NCBI RefSeq assembly: GCF_009760405.1
Contig: NZ_WRPP01000002.1
Coordinates: forward strand, 1,089,032-1,153,031
Origin: Nocardia terrae
Lineage (GTDB): Bacteria > Actinomycetota > Actinomycetes > Mycobacteriales > Mycobacteriaceae
DNA: 64,000 nt
Direction: 5' to 3'
Made by a program: the position numbers and the translations under genes. Below the pieces are notes generated by a model. That model saw nothing but the letters and a program-made list of their open reading frames with translations, did not search any database and was not told the origin of the DNA. This document shows, in pieces, positions 17,128 through 25,270 of the stretch (its first letter is position 1; each line of letters begins with the position of its first letter).

Positions 17128-17155
17128 TGTCGATCCGGCGAGGGGCTGTTCGACC
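17128..17155 (+). promoter_or_regulatory. ECF42-type promoter of the DGPF-sigma module
   Basis: TGTCGA (17128-17133), 17 bases, then CGACC (17151-17155), about 47 bp before the DGPF start. As I recall, ECF42 sigma factors recognise TGTCGA at -35 and CGA/TC at -10. A second TGTCGA at 17107-17112 lies one repeat upstream. This suggests that the sigma factor encoded next drives its own module. Confidence 0.65.
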
Positions 17156-17201
17156 TTGGTGTGAGAGGGTCGGACGGCGACCCAGGATTTGGAGGATGAC
17201 C

Positions 17202-17621
17202 ATGAAGTACATGCTGATCTGGCGGGCCACCGACGAGGGTAATGCGGCGATGGCCGGGGCCGATTTCGAGAAGGTGCTCGAATCCGTCGGGCGCTACAAC
17301 GACGAACTGATCCGGGCCGGGGTGTTGCTGGCCGCCGAGGGGCTGGCCGATGCCGAGGAGGGTGTCGTGGTGGACTTCGAGTCCGAGCCGCCGCTGGTCA
17401 CCGACGGGCCCTACGGCGAGACCAAGGAGCTGTTCGGCGGCTTCTACATCCTGAACGTGGCGTCCAAGCAGGAGGCCGTCGAATGGGCAAAGCGCGCACC
17501 GTCTTTCGGTGCCGGGTTCAAGACCGAGATCCGGCGGGTCACCACCATCGACGAGTTCCCGCAGGACAACGAGTGGATCCAGAAGGAACGCGCGTGGCGC
17601 GAATCCACCGGGCAGCTGTGA
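17202..17621 (+). CDS. YciI/DGPF family protein
   Basis: 139 residues from ATG 17202, with ribosome site GGAGG 6 bases upstream (an ATG two codons earlier is too close to that site). MKYMLIWRATDEG begins a ferredoxin-like dimeric alpha/beta barrel, and the DGP signature is clear in LVTDGPYGETKELFGGFYIL. These proteins form the conserved partner of ECF42 sigma factors, the gene 11 bp downstream. Their biochemical role is not established. Confidence 0.92.
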   Translation: MKYMLIWRATDEGNAAMAGADFEKVLESVGRYNDELIRAGVLLAAEGLADAEEGVVVDFESEPPLVTDGPYGETKELFGGFYILNVASKQEAVEWAKRAPSFGAGFKTEIRRVTTIDEFPQDNEWIQKERAWRESTGQL

Positions 17622-17632
17622 GCCGCTGACCC

Positions 17633-18913
17633 ATGGTCGACTCCACCGGTCGCGCGGCAGTGGGCGCGGTGTGGCGCATCGAATCCGCCCGGATCGTGGG
17701 CGCGCTGGCCCGCTATACGGGCGATTTCGCCCTCGCCGAAGACCTTGCCCAGGAGGCTCTCGCCGAGGCCTTGGTGACCTGGCCGCGTGACGGTGTGCCC
17801 GGCAATCCCGCGGGCTGGCTGCTGACCGTCGGCAGGCGGCGGGCCATCGACGCCTTCCGGCGCCGGGCCACCCGCGACGACCGGTACGCCGCCCTCGCCC
17901 GCGATCTGGGCGAGGGCGGGGCGGCCACCGGCGGCCCACCCGCGGAAACGCCCGGCGCGGAACCGCTCTGGGATCCCGGCCAGATCGACGACGACGTGCT
18001 CGCGCTGATGTTCGTGTCCTGCCATCCGGTGTTGTCACGCGAAGCTCAGGTCGCGTTGACGCTGCGGGTGGTCGGGGGTTTGACCAGTGACGAGATCGCC
18101 CGGGCCTTCCTGGTGCCGACGGCGACCGTGCAGGCTCGTATCACCCGCGCGAAGAAAACCCTTGCGGCGGCGCGGGTTCCGTTCGCCGTGCCCCCGGCCG
18201 ACGAACGCCGGGCCCGACTCGCCTCGGTGCTGAGCGTGCTCTATGTGATCTTCACCGAGGGCTCGACCGCCACCTCCGGCGAGAACCTGATCCGCCTGGA
18301 CCTGGCCGCCGAAGCCCAGCGGCTCGCCCGGGTGCTGGCCCGCCTCATTCCCGGTGAACCCGAGATCCACGGCCTGCTGGCCCTGCTCGAACTCACCGCC
18401 GCGCGGTTCCCCGCCCGCACCGACGCGAGCGGGCAGCCGGTCCTGCTCGAGCATCAGAACCGGCTGCGCTGGGATCGCGCCGCCATCGGCCGCGGCCGGG
18501 CCGTCCTCGCGCAGGCGGCCGAGGTCGGGCGAGGTCTGGGCGCCTACGGGCTGCAGGCGTCGATCGCCGAATGTCACGCCGTCGCCTCCTCGGTCGAGGA
18601 CACCGACTGGGATCGCATCGTCGTGCTCTACGAGGCCCTCGCCCGCCTCGCTCCGTCTCCGATCGTGGATCTCAACCGCGCGGTCGCGGTCTCCATGGCA
18701 CAGGGCCCGAAGGCCGCGCTGGCCATTGTGGACGAGCTCAAAGCCACAGGGGCACTGCCGAATTCGCATCTGCTTCCCAGTGTCCGCGGTGAACTGCTGG
18801 CACGCATCGGCCGCGCCGACGACGCCCGGACCGAATTCGAACTGGCCATCGACCTGTGCGGCAACGACCAGGAACGCGCCCTGCTGAAGGGCAAGCTCGC
18901 CGACCTGGATTGA
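17633..18913 (+). CDS. ECF RNA polymerase sigma factor, ECF42 group
   Basis: 426 residues, far longer than ordinary ECF factors. Sigma region 2 covers about 15-75 (DFALAEDLAQEALAEAL) and region 4 about 130-180 (DEIARAFLVPTATVQARITRAKK). A DUF6596-type extension follows (VLSVLYVIFTEG) and then TPR-like helices to the end, including LNRAVAVSMAQGP. ECF42 proteins use this long C-terminal extension in place of a membrane anti-sigma factor, and none is encoded nearby. It is cotranscribed with the DGPF gene under a matching promoter. The stimulus is unknown. Confidence 0.92.
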   Translation: MVDSTGRAAVGAVWRIESARIVGALARYTGDFALAEDLAQEALAEALVTWPRDGVPGNPAGWLLTVGRRRAIDAFRRRATRDDRYAALARDLGEGGAATGGPPAETPGAEPLWDPGQIDDDVLALMFVSCHPVLSREAQVALTLRVVGGLTSDEIARAFLVPTATVQARITRAKKTLAAARVPFAVPPADERRARLASVLSVLYVIFTEGSTATSGENLIRLDLAAEAQRLARVLARLIPGEPEIHGLLALLELTAARFPARTDASGQPVLLEHQNRLRWDRAAIGRGRAVLAQAAEVGRGLGAYGLQASIAECHAVASSVEDTDWDRIVVLYEALARLAPSPIVDLNRAVAVSMAQGPKAALAIVDELKATGALPNSHLLPSVRGELLARIGRADDARTEFELAIDLCGNDQERALLKGKLADLD

Positions 18914-18925
18914 CGGCCGCCCGGC

Positions 18926-18957
18926 TTGACCTTGCCCCCGGGGGCAGCGTTTAGATT
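18926..18957 (+). promoter_or_regulatory. MerR-type promoter/operator of the MerR-Prx fusion
   Basis: -35 TTGACC (18926-18931) and -10 TAGATT (18952-18957) are separated by 20 bp, the over-long spacer typical of MerR-activated promoters. In the spacer lies the perfect 14-bp palindrome TGCCCCCGGGGGCA (18933-18946). The start codon is 7 bases after the -10, so the transcript is probably leaderless. It implies direct autoregulation. Confidence 0.75.
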
Positions 18958-18964
18958 CGGCGCT

Positions 18965-19915
18965 ATGCGGATTGGTGAACTCGCTCGACTGGCGGACGTC
19001 AGTCCGAAGGCGATCCGGCGGTACGAGGCACTGGGTTTGGTGGTTCCGGCCCGGCAGGCCAATGGTTACCGCGAATACGACGACGACACGGTCCGGCTCG
19101 TGCGCGAGATCCGGGTGCTCAACCGGCTCGGAATCCCGGTGGAGGAGACCCGCCCGTTCCTCGAGTGCCTGGTGGCCGGTGGTGAACACGGTGACGACTG
19201 CCCCGAATCCCTGGCCGAATACCACCGGGCCATCGACGATCTGACCGCTCAGATCGAGCTGCTCACCGCCCGCCGCGACGGCCTGGTCCAGCGTCTGCGC
19301 GAGGCCGCCTACCGGCGCAGCGTCGCCACCCCGGCACCGGAGGTCGACGATCTGATGACCCTGCCCCGGGATCTGGTGGTACCGGTCGATGACGGTGCCA
19401 CCGCACACCTGCCGGGACTGCGGATGCCCTCGCTGGCTCTCGGCGACACCGACGGCGCGCGCATCGATCTGGCGGCGCTGGGCACCGGCCGCACGATCAT
19501 CTACCTGTATCCGCTGACCGGCCATCCCGACGCCGATATCCCCGTCGGCTGGAACGAGATCCCCGGCGCCCGCGGCTGCACTCCGCAGGCCTGCGGCTTC
19601 CGCGATCACTACGCGGAGCTCCGCGCGGCGGGAGTCCAACACCTCTACGGCCTGTCGAGCCAGACGTCGCTGTATCAGCGCGAGGTCGTCACCCGCCTGA
19701 GCCTGCCGTTCACGATGCTGTCCGACCCCGATTTCCGCCTGGCCGACGAATTGTCGCTCCCGACATTCGAATTCGACGGCACACGCCTGTACAAACGTCA
19801 GACGCTCGTCATCCGGGACGGGGTGATCGAGCACGTCTTCTACCCGGTATTTCCCCCTGACCAGCACGCGGGACAACTGCTGCGCTGGCTACACGACAAC
19901 GAGGTGACCCCGTGA
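18965..19915 (+). CDS. MerR regulator fused to a peroxiredoxin (PrxQ/BCP-like)
   Basis: 316 residues. Residues 1-70 are a MerR winged helix (MRIGELARLADVSPKAIRRY, then EALGLVVPARQANGYREY). Residues 80-120 form the dimerising coiled coil, with Cys68 and Cys79 before it. Residues 145-316 are a complete redoxin domain: YLYPLTGHPDADIP, then GARGCTPQACGFRD with Cys205 and Cys210 spaced CxxxxC as peroxidatic and resolving cysteines of PrxQ/BCP, and a conserved end (LVIRDGVIEHVFYPVFPPD). It sits behind a MerR-type promoter and overlaps a thioredoxin gene by 4 bp. Inference: peroxide oxidises Cys205, which switches the attached MerR domain, and the thioredoxin resets it. Confidence 0.88.
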   Translation: MRIGELARLADVSPKAIRRYEALGLVVPARQANGYREYDDDTVRLVREIRVLNRLGIPVEETRPFLECLVAGGEHGDDCPESLAEYHRAIDDLTAQIELLTARRDGLVQRLREAAYRRSVATPAPEVDDLMTLPRDLVVPVDDGATAHLPGLRMPSLALGDTDGARIDLAALGTGRTIIYLYPLTGHPDADIPVGWNEIPGARGCTPQACGFRDHYAELRAAGVQHLYGLSSQTSLYQREVVTRLSLPFTMLSDPDFRLADELSLPTFEFDGTRLYKRQTLVIRDGVIEHVFYPVFPPDQHAGQLLRWLHDNEVTP

Positions 19916-20259
19916 CCGCACACCACTCCGAGACGGCGATAGCAGCCATCACCGACGACACCTTCGAGCCCATGGTGCTGGGGCATCCCGGCCTCGTCCT
20001 GGTGGATTTCACGGCCGAGTGGTGCCCGCCCTGCCGCATGATCCGTCCGGTTCTCGACGCGATCGCGAGCGAACGATCGGGCACGCTGACCGTCTACCAG
20101 ATCGACACCGACGAAAACCCCCGCACGGTAGCGGAATACCGGATCCTGTCACAGCCCACGCTGATGCTGTTCCGCGACGGCCGTCCGCTGCTGACCCTCG
20201 TCGGCGCACGCTCCAAGACGAAGCTCCTCGCGGAGATCGACGCGGCCTTGCGGGACTGA
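19912..20259 (+). CDS. Thioredoxin-like protein (WCPPC active site)
   Basis: 115 residues from a GTG overlapping the stop of the MerR-Prx gene (GTGA), so translation is coupled. VDFTAEWCPPCRMIRPVLDA holds the redox pair Cys38-Cys41; classical thioredoxin has WCGPC. The cis-proline segment is SQPTLMLFRDG. The rest follows the normal thioredoxin fold with a slightly long N-terminus. Neighbour logic makes it the likely electron donor to the peroxiredoxin domain upstream. Confidence 0.9.
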   Translation: MTAHHSETAIAAITDDTFEPMVLGHPGLVLVDFTAEWCPPCRMIRPVLDAIASERSGTLTVYQIDTDENPRTVAEYRILSQPTLMLFRDGRPLLTLVGARSKTKLLAEIDAALRD

Positions 20260-20299
20260 ACCCCGCGATCCGCGCGTCCCCGGTTCCGAGTCGGCCTCG

Positions 20300-20638
20300 C
20301 TACAACCGGTCGCGCGCTGCGGCGAACCATGCCTGGGTATCGACCAGACCGGAGGCGATTTCCTTGCGAGCCCCTTGGAACCCGTACAGCTCCCCGGCGA
20401 AACGGGTCAGGATGGAGCCTTCGGGCTCGTCGAGTTCTTCCAGGACCGCTCTGTCGCCCAGCAGGTACGCGACGGCGGCGCACTCACCGGCGGTCCACGA
20501 CTCGCGATAGGCGTCCCATCCGTTCTGCCTGACCGCGCGCCCGCGCTCGACCAAATCCGTCTGCAGGGCGGCGCGTTCGGTTTCGGAGGGCTGGCGTGCT
20601 TTGAGGTGGTCCCAGCTGACGCGAGGGGTATCGGACAT
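20300..20638 (-). CDS. Hypothetical protein
   Basis: 112 residues from ATG 20638, with GGAGG 12 bases upstream. A second possible ATG at 20665 overlaps the stop of the double-MerR gene by ATGA and would add nine residues. The protein is helical and acidic, with no signal peptide or Cys pair (RAVRQNGWDAYRESWTAGEC in the middle). I do not recognise the family. It is the downstream member of an operon with the double-MerR regulator, so it may be its target or partner. Confidence 0.65.
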   Translation of the reverse strand: MSDTPRVSWDHLKARQPSETERAALQTDLVERGRAVRQNGWDAYRESWTAGECAAVAYLLGDRAVLEELDEPEGSILTRFAGELYGFQGARKEIASGLVDTQAWFAAARDRL

Positions 20639-20661
20639 GGGGATGAGTATCCTCCACCCGA

Positions 20662-21381
20662 TCATTGCGATCGCAGCGCCAGCAGGGTGTGGAGTTCGGC
20701 GGCGGCCGTGAGCAGCGCGCGGGAGCGGGCCTCGATCGCCGCGTCCCGGGCGGCGAGGCGGGGGAGGATGTCGGCCCAGCGTTGAGTGGCACGCAGCTCG
20801 GGGAGAAGCAGCCGCAGTGCCGGGATGCCGTAGCCGGCGCGGCGGAGCTGGTAGGTGACGCGGGCGTCGCGCACGTCGGCGGGTGTGTAGGTGCGCGCGT
20901 CGCGGGCCTTACCGCGGCCCGGAGTCACCAGACCCATGGCGTCCCAGTGGCGCAGGGTCGAGGGGCGGATGCCCAGAGCCTCGGCCAGTTCGGAGATGGT
21001 CATCGAATCCGAGACGCGGACATCGGCGATCGGCTCGTCGCCGATGGCGTGTACCGCGGCGCGGGTGGCCTCCAGGTCGCGGCGCTCCGCATCGAGCCCG
21101 GCGTGGGCGGCGTCCAGGAGTGCCAGCATCACGGCGGGGGAGTCTCGATGTGCCGCGCGCACAATGACTTTGGCTTCTATCGGGCCCACTCCGGCCGCGA
21201 GGGCGCGATACGCCCGTGCCGACACGACATGTATCCGGCGGTAGGTGCGATACCCGGCCGGCGTGCGGGTCGCGGCGGGCAATACCTCATCCCGCTCGAG
21301 ATTGCGGATCTGCTGGACCGAATAGCCCGACAGGCGTGCCACCTCGGCGGTGCGCAGTGACTCCGAGTTGCGACTTTCCAC
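20662..21381 (-). CDS. Regulator with two MerR DNA-binding domains (TioE-like)
   Basis: 239 residues from GTG 21381, preceded by GGGAGG 8 bases upstream. Two MerR-type winged helices are visible in one chain: residues 9-75 (LRTAEVARLSGYSVQQIRNL, then the AGYRTYRR wing) and about 127-195 (MTISELAEALGIRPSTLRHW, then the RTYTPADV wing). The C-terminal helices resemble a dimerisation or ligand segment. A comparable layout is known in TioE-like actinobacterial regulators. It faces a DUF6194 gene with only 47 bp between starts, so the shared gap likely holds its operator. Confidence 0.82.
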   Translation of the reverse strand: MESRNSESLRTAEVARLSGYSVQQIRNLERDEVLPAATRTPAGYRTYRRIHVVSARAYRALAAGVGPIEAKVIVRAAHRDSPAVMLALLDAAHAGLDAERRDLEATRAAVHAIGDEPIADVRVSDSMTISELAEALGIRPSTLRHWDAMGLVTPGRGKARDARTYTPADVRDARVTYQLRRAGYGIPALRLLLPELRATQRWADILPRLAARDAAIEARSRALLTAAAELHTLLALRSQ

Positions 21382-21428
21382 GCATCCACCTCCCAGTTTG
21401 CTGCCCAACCCTCCACAACCACTTCAAG

Positions 21429-21908
21429 ATGACGATAGAACTCATGGAAATCGACGAGATCACCGAGTACATCGAATCCCTGGGCGGCGTCCTGACCCTC
21501 GCCCCCGGCCCGGACAGCGGTTTCCCGGAAATCGCCTGGGGCGACAAGTTCTTCTACTACGCCCCCGACGGCCAGATCCCCACCCGAACCCAGCCCTTCG
21601 CCACCATCGTGACCAAGAACTACCCCGACGACACGACCTCCGACCTCGACCGGCCCGACGTCTTCCGGCTCAACATCAACCCGGGCCGCGACGCCTTCCT
21701 CACCCACCTGGGCTACCCCCCTCGCAACACCGCCGACCATCCCGTCGACGCGAGCAAACCCGACACCTGGATTCCGCACCCGGTGTACGCGAGCGCCGGT
21801 TGGGTCGCAGTGGTCGCTCCGGGAGACGGCACCGAATCGACAGCCAAAGAACTACTGACAAGGGCACACAGTCGTGCCCGATCGAACTACGACCGCCACG
21901 CTGACTGA
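21429..21908 (+). CDS. DUF6194 family protein
   Basis: 159 residues from ATG 21429. Signature parts are PEIAWGDKFFYYAPDG, PFATIVTKNYPDD, the DRPDVFRLNINPGRDAF segment and an end rich in Pro/His. This matches the DUF6194 family, common in Streptomyces and Nocardia, function unknown; the general look is of a YjbR/MmcQ-like small alpha/beta protein. It is divergent from the double-MerR regulator and a likely target of it. Confidence 0.8.
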   Translation: MTIELMEIDEITEYIESLGGVLTLAPGPDSGFPEIAWGDKFFYYAPDGQIPTRTQPFATIVTKNYPDDTTSDLDRPDVFRLNINPGRDAFLTHLGYPPRNTADHPVDASKPDTWIPHPVYASAGWVAVVAPGDGTESTAKELLTRAHSRARSNYDRHAD

Positions 21909-21912
21909 CCGA

Positions 21913-22149
21913 TCATCTATCGGCGACCTCGAGCCGAGCCGCGAGCTCGGCGCGATGCAGGAAGCCTTGCAGCGCTTGCGATTCGGAGCCCGGACGCCAC
22001 GCGAGCACCGTGGTGACCGGCTCCGCATCCGGAACCGGCTGGATGCCCGCCCACAGCGAAGAATCCGTTGACTGGGAACCGATTCGAGCCAGAAGGCCGA
22101 GCCATATGCGGTTGCCCGACGGCGGACCGGTGTGTACGGTCGGCCGCAT
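21913..22149 (-). pseudogene. C-terminal remnant of a LysR-type regulator
   Basis: A 78-codon frame with good codon bias ends in WAGIQPVPDAEPVTTVLAWR and then PGSESQALQGFLHRAELA, the usual tail of a LysR substrate-binding domain. No helix-turn-helix part is present upstream; the frame runs back into the promoter side of the next gene. It appears to be the truncated end of a regulator whose front has been lost. It ends 4 bp from the DUF6194 stop. Confidence 0.5.
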
Positions 22150-22179
22150 GACGAAGAGAATCGAGACCGTCTCCGGTCG

Positions 22180-25100
22180 ATGACCGAGCGGGACGAGCGC
22201 AGGGCGCTCGCACCGCGATCCCGGCGGTGGACGGATTTCGCAGGGCGTAAGTCCGCCTTGATATCCACACTGCGGGACTTGCTCACGGACACGTCGATGT
22301 CGCCTCGGGAGTTCCGGAACCGATGTAGCGGGCTGACTGTCGACCGTGTGGTTCTGTTCCACGTACTCGACGAGCTATCGCTCGAACCATCGGCGCGGAT
22401 CCGCGAGACAGCGCGGTTGCTGCTCGAGAACAGTGCGCACCATGCATCCCTGATGGTCGGACTCGGCCTGTTGCGGTCGAATGCCGAGCAGGCGGATATC
22501 GAGCTCATCAAGGCTGCCGGGCTGCGGGGTAGGACGGATTGGGTTGCGATCCAGGTACTCTCGACGATCCCAGGTGCCGCGCGTGAAGTGATCTGGCTTG
22601 CCGAACAGACCCGGGGTTACATGCGGGCGGTGGCGGCGGAGCTACTGGTGGCGGATCCCGATCCGGTCGTACGCGACTGGGTGTTGTCGACGCCGCGGAA
22701 GCTGCTGACGAATTGGCTGGCGCGTCGGATTGCCGAAGGGTACGGGCTGGCCGAAGCGCTCCAGCGGCCGGATGTCGATGACAAGGTGTGGGATCGAGCC
22801 GGAAACCTGCTGCTCGCGATAGCCAGCACGTGCGGCGGCCGCTGCGAGATCGGGCGGTATTCGGAAGCGGTTGAGGCGTATTCGTGCTGGGTCGCCGCCG
22901 CGCCAGCGCGGGAGCCGTCGCTGGATCGCGCCGCGCTGCTCGTCTCGATCGCGGAGGACCTCTATACCGGTGCGGGAGCGCTCGCGGTGGGCTCGCACCG
23001 TCAGGCTCTGGTCGGCCGTATCGAGAACCTGCTGTCCTCTCGACCCTGGACCGAGCTGCTCGAGCGCGCCGCCCACTCTGATGAGCCGGACGACGCCGCG
23101 CGAGCGGCCTGGGTGCTCGGCTACGAGATCCCGACCGGATTCTCGACACAGCGGTTCGCCGTGCGGATTTGGATCCCTGATCCGGCGACGAACTCCATCT
23201 CCGAAGCCGAGGCCCGAATCGTCATTGACGGAATGCCGGTGGTGGCTGGATCTTTCGATCGAGGCCCGGCCGGAAGTCCCGAGGTGATCGTCGGCAGCGG
23301 TCGGCTCCGGGCCACGGCCGAGCCTCGAGAGGTCCGGTTGGCCGAAGCGATCTGCACTGAAGGCTGTTGCGGCGCAATGCATGTCACGATCGTGAGGGAT
23401 GGTTCCGAAGTCGTCTGGAGGAACTGGCGCACCCCACAGCCCGGAGGAGCGCCCGCGGAGGTCCGATTCGATGCGGACGAGTACGACGGCGAAATTGCGC
23501 GCGCCGAGAATGAATTTGCTGAGATCTGGGGGAGCTCCGACTCTATGCACGATCCGCTCACTGTCCGCCGTGTACTCGGCGACCGCCCTTTTGTCGAGAT
23601 CGGTGACCCGACGACGGTAGCCGTCAACCAGGCGGGTGACCTCGTCGCCGTGGGTGGCGACCTGGGGCATCTGCAGTGGTCCGGTTCGGCGACCGCCGAC
23701 ACCCGGTGGCGACGGTACCGGGTGGGCGTCTATGGCGCGCAGGACCTTCGGTGCCGGTGGGTCGTGGAGACCCAGCGGCCCGTGCATGCGGCGGCCTTTC
23801 ACCCGACACTGCCCGTCGTGGTCGTGGGGACCGGGGCGTACGACGGCGGCTACTTCTTCGAGGGCGAGTTGCTCATCATCGACCTGAGGTCAGGCAGGTC
23901 GACCTCGGTACTCCGCGGGAGCCGTGAGTGCTTACACGTCGAATGGGCGAGCGATCGGGTGTTGAGACTCGTGGTCGCGCCGCCGGACGATTTTCCCGAC
24001 GGGCAGCACGACGCCACAGCCCGCTCCTACGCGTTCTCCGTGGCCATCGAACGGCCCGACTGGAGTGAAGTCGCTGAGGGCTCGGTGCACTCCGACGAGT
24101 TGCGCGGGCCACGGATCGAGTTCGACCGGCTCGCAAGAGAAGCCGTGACGAGTCGAAGCATCGAGGCGTTGGCTGCGTTGACCGGGAAGCCGTGGGAACC
24201 GCGCTTGCACGTGCGGGATGTCCAGGAGCTACCGGACGGGCGAGTGCTGGCGTGCGCGGAGGGCGTTGTGGCCGAATCATGGCTGCCCGACGGGCGACTG
24301 GAGTGGCGCGTACCAGACGAGGAAGGCGGCCGGCAGATCGTGATCCGGGCCGGTCAGCGCGATGCCTGGGTCAATGTGGAGCGGGGGCGATGGCACTGGG
24401 AGGGCAAGGAACGGGTCACCGATTCACCGCTCGTGGTCCGGATCTCGCTGGCGGACGGGACAGTGCTCGACAGTCTGCACCCGGACGCCGCGGTCACCCT
24501 CGCCACACGCGACGACGGTTGGCTCGCAATGCGTTCCACCGACTCGCAAAGCCAGGGATGGCTGGATTTGATCCACCCCATGGGGCAGGCCCCCGAGATG
24601 CGTGTGCCGATCGGAGGGTTCGACGTCTTCAATCATCCGTTTCCGATCCGGCACAGTCAGCAGTTGTTGTTCCTACGGGGCCGCGAGGCGGAGAAGCCGT
24701 GGAAGGACAAGCGTGTGGTCGCCGTCGACCCGGCCGATCGCGACTCCGCGGTGCGGGAGCTGTTCCCGCTCGAGTGGGACACCACACGCGCGGGACACCT
24801 TTTCGGTGGACCCGGGATAGAGGTGTGCAGTCTCGGGAACCGGGACCTGGTGCACGCCGGGGCCGTTCACGACGGCGCCGGCCTGCTGCCCGGCAATGCA
24901 TTCGTGGTCCGTCGGAGCGGCGTGTACAGATCGCCACGATGGGTTTTCAAGGCCGATTTTCCCGTTACCGCTCTGGACGGGGACGAGGACACCGTCTACG
25001 TGGCCTTCAATTCCGGTGAATTGGTGGCCCTCCGCACCGAGGACGGGACCGTGCGATGGCGGCAGCACCTGGAGGTCGGCGGTCAACCCGCTGTGCCGCT

Positions 25101-25200
25101 GGCACTCTCGCTCACGGCAACCGGGCGGCTGCTGATCGGAACCGTGGACGGACGAATTCTCGACTGCTCCCTCGGCTCGGCGGATCTCGCCACACAGTGA
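22180..25200 (+). CDS. Large predicted helical-repeat plus beta-propeller protein, function unknown
   Basis: 1,006 residues from ATG 22180; an in-frame GTG at 22132 would add 16. The first 330 or so residues are helical and repeat-like (ARLLLENSAHHASLMVGLGL and similar), suggesting a HEAT-like solenoid. Residues about 340-470 form a beta-rich domain with a CTEGCC motif. From about 500 to the end are repeated beta-strand units of WD40/PQQ style (DLVAVGGDLGHLQW, VHAAAFHPTLPVVVVG, EDTVYVAFNSGELVALRTED). There is no signal peptide or membrane segment. Codon bias is a little weaker than in the neighbours. A scaffold or sensor role is possible, but nothing in the context fixes it. Confidence 0.75.
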   Translation: MTERDERRALAPRSRRWTDFAGRKSALISTLRDLLTDTSMSPREFRNRCSGLTVDRVVLFHVLDELSLEPSARIRETARLLLENSAHHASLMVGLGLLRSNAEQADIELIKAAGLRGRTDWVAIQVLSTIPGAAREVIWLAEQTRGYMRAVAAELLVADPDPVVRDWVLSTPRKLLTNWLARRIAEGYGLAEALQRPDVDDKVWDRAGNLLLAIASTCGGRCEIGRYSEAVEAYSCWVAAAPAREPSLDRAALLVSIAEDLYTGAGALAVGSHRQALVGRIENLLSSRPWTELLERAAHSDEPDDAARAAWVLGYEIPTGFSTQRFAVRIWIPDPATNSISEAEARIVIDGMPVVAGSFDRGPAGSPEVIVGSGRLRATAEPREVRLAEAICTEGCCGAMHVTIVRDGSEVVWRNWRTPQPGGAPAEVRFDADEYDGEIARAENEFAEIWGSSDSMHDPLTVRRVLGDRPFVEIGDPTTVAVNQAGDLVAVGGDLGHLQWSGSATADTRWRRYRVGVYGAQDLRCRWVVETQRPVHAAAFHPTLPVVVVGTGAYDGGYFFEGELLIIDLRSGRSTSVLRGSRECLHVEWASDRVLRLVVAPPDDFPDGQHDATARSYAFSVAIERPDWSEVAEGSVHSDELRGPRIEFDRLAREAVTSRSIEALAALTGKPWEPRLHVRDVQELPDGRVLACAEGVVAESWLPDGRLEWRVPDEEGGRQIVIRAGQRDAWVNVERGRWHWEGKERVTDSPLVVRISLADGTVLDSLHPDAAVTLATRDDGWLAMRSTDSQSQGWLDLIHPMGQAPEMRVPIGGFDVFNHPFPIRHSQQLLFLRGREAEKPWKDKRVVAVDPADRDSAVRELFPLEWDTTRAGHLFGGPGIEVCSLGNRDLVHAGAVHDGAGLLPGNAFVVRRSGVYRSPRWVFKADFPVTALDGDEDTVYVAFNSGELVALRTEDGTVRWRQHLEVGGQPAVPLALSLTATGRLLIGTVDGRILDCSLGSADLATQ

Positions 25201-25202
25201 AG

Positions 25203-25236
25203 CGGTCGGTGCGGCTTCGGGGAGCTGCACCGACCG
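25203..25236. terminator. Bidirectional hairpin terminator
   Basis: CGGTCGGTGC (25203-25212) and GCACCGACCG (25227-25236) form a perfect 10-bp stem with a 14-base loop. It begins 2 bases after the stop of the plus-strand giant gene and lies 35 bp from the stop of the convergent secreted-protein gene, so it can serve both. Confidence 0.8.
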
Positions 25237-25270
25237 GGTGTTCGGTTCGTGGGCGGGAACGAAGTGCGTG

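Noticed and set aside
18035..19876. 613-codon open frame opposite the sigma and MerR-Prx genes
   Set aside because: It spans two certain genes on the other strand and reads as a codon-bias shadow.
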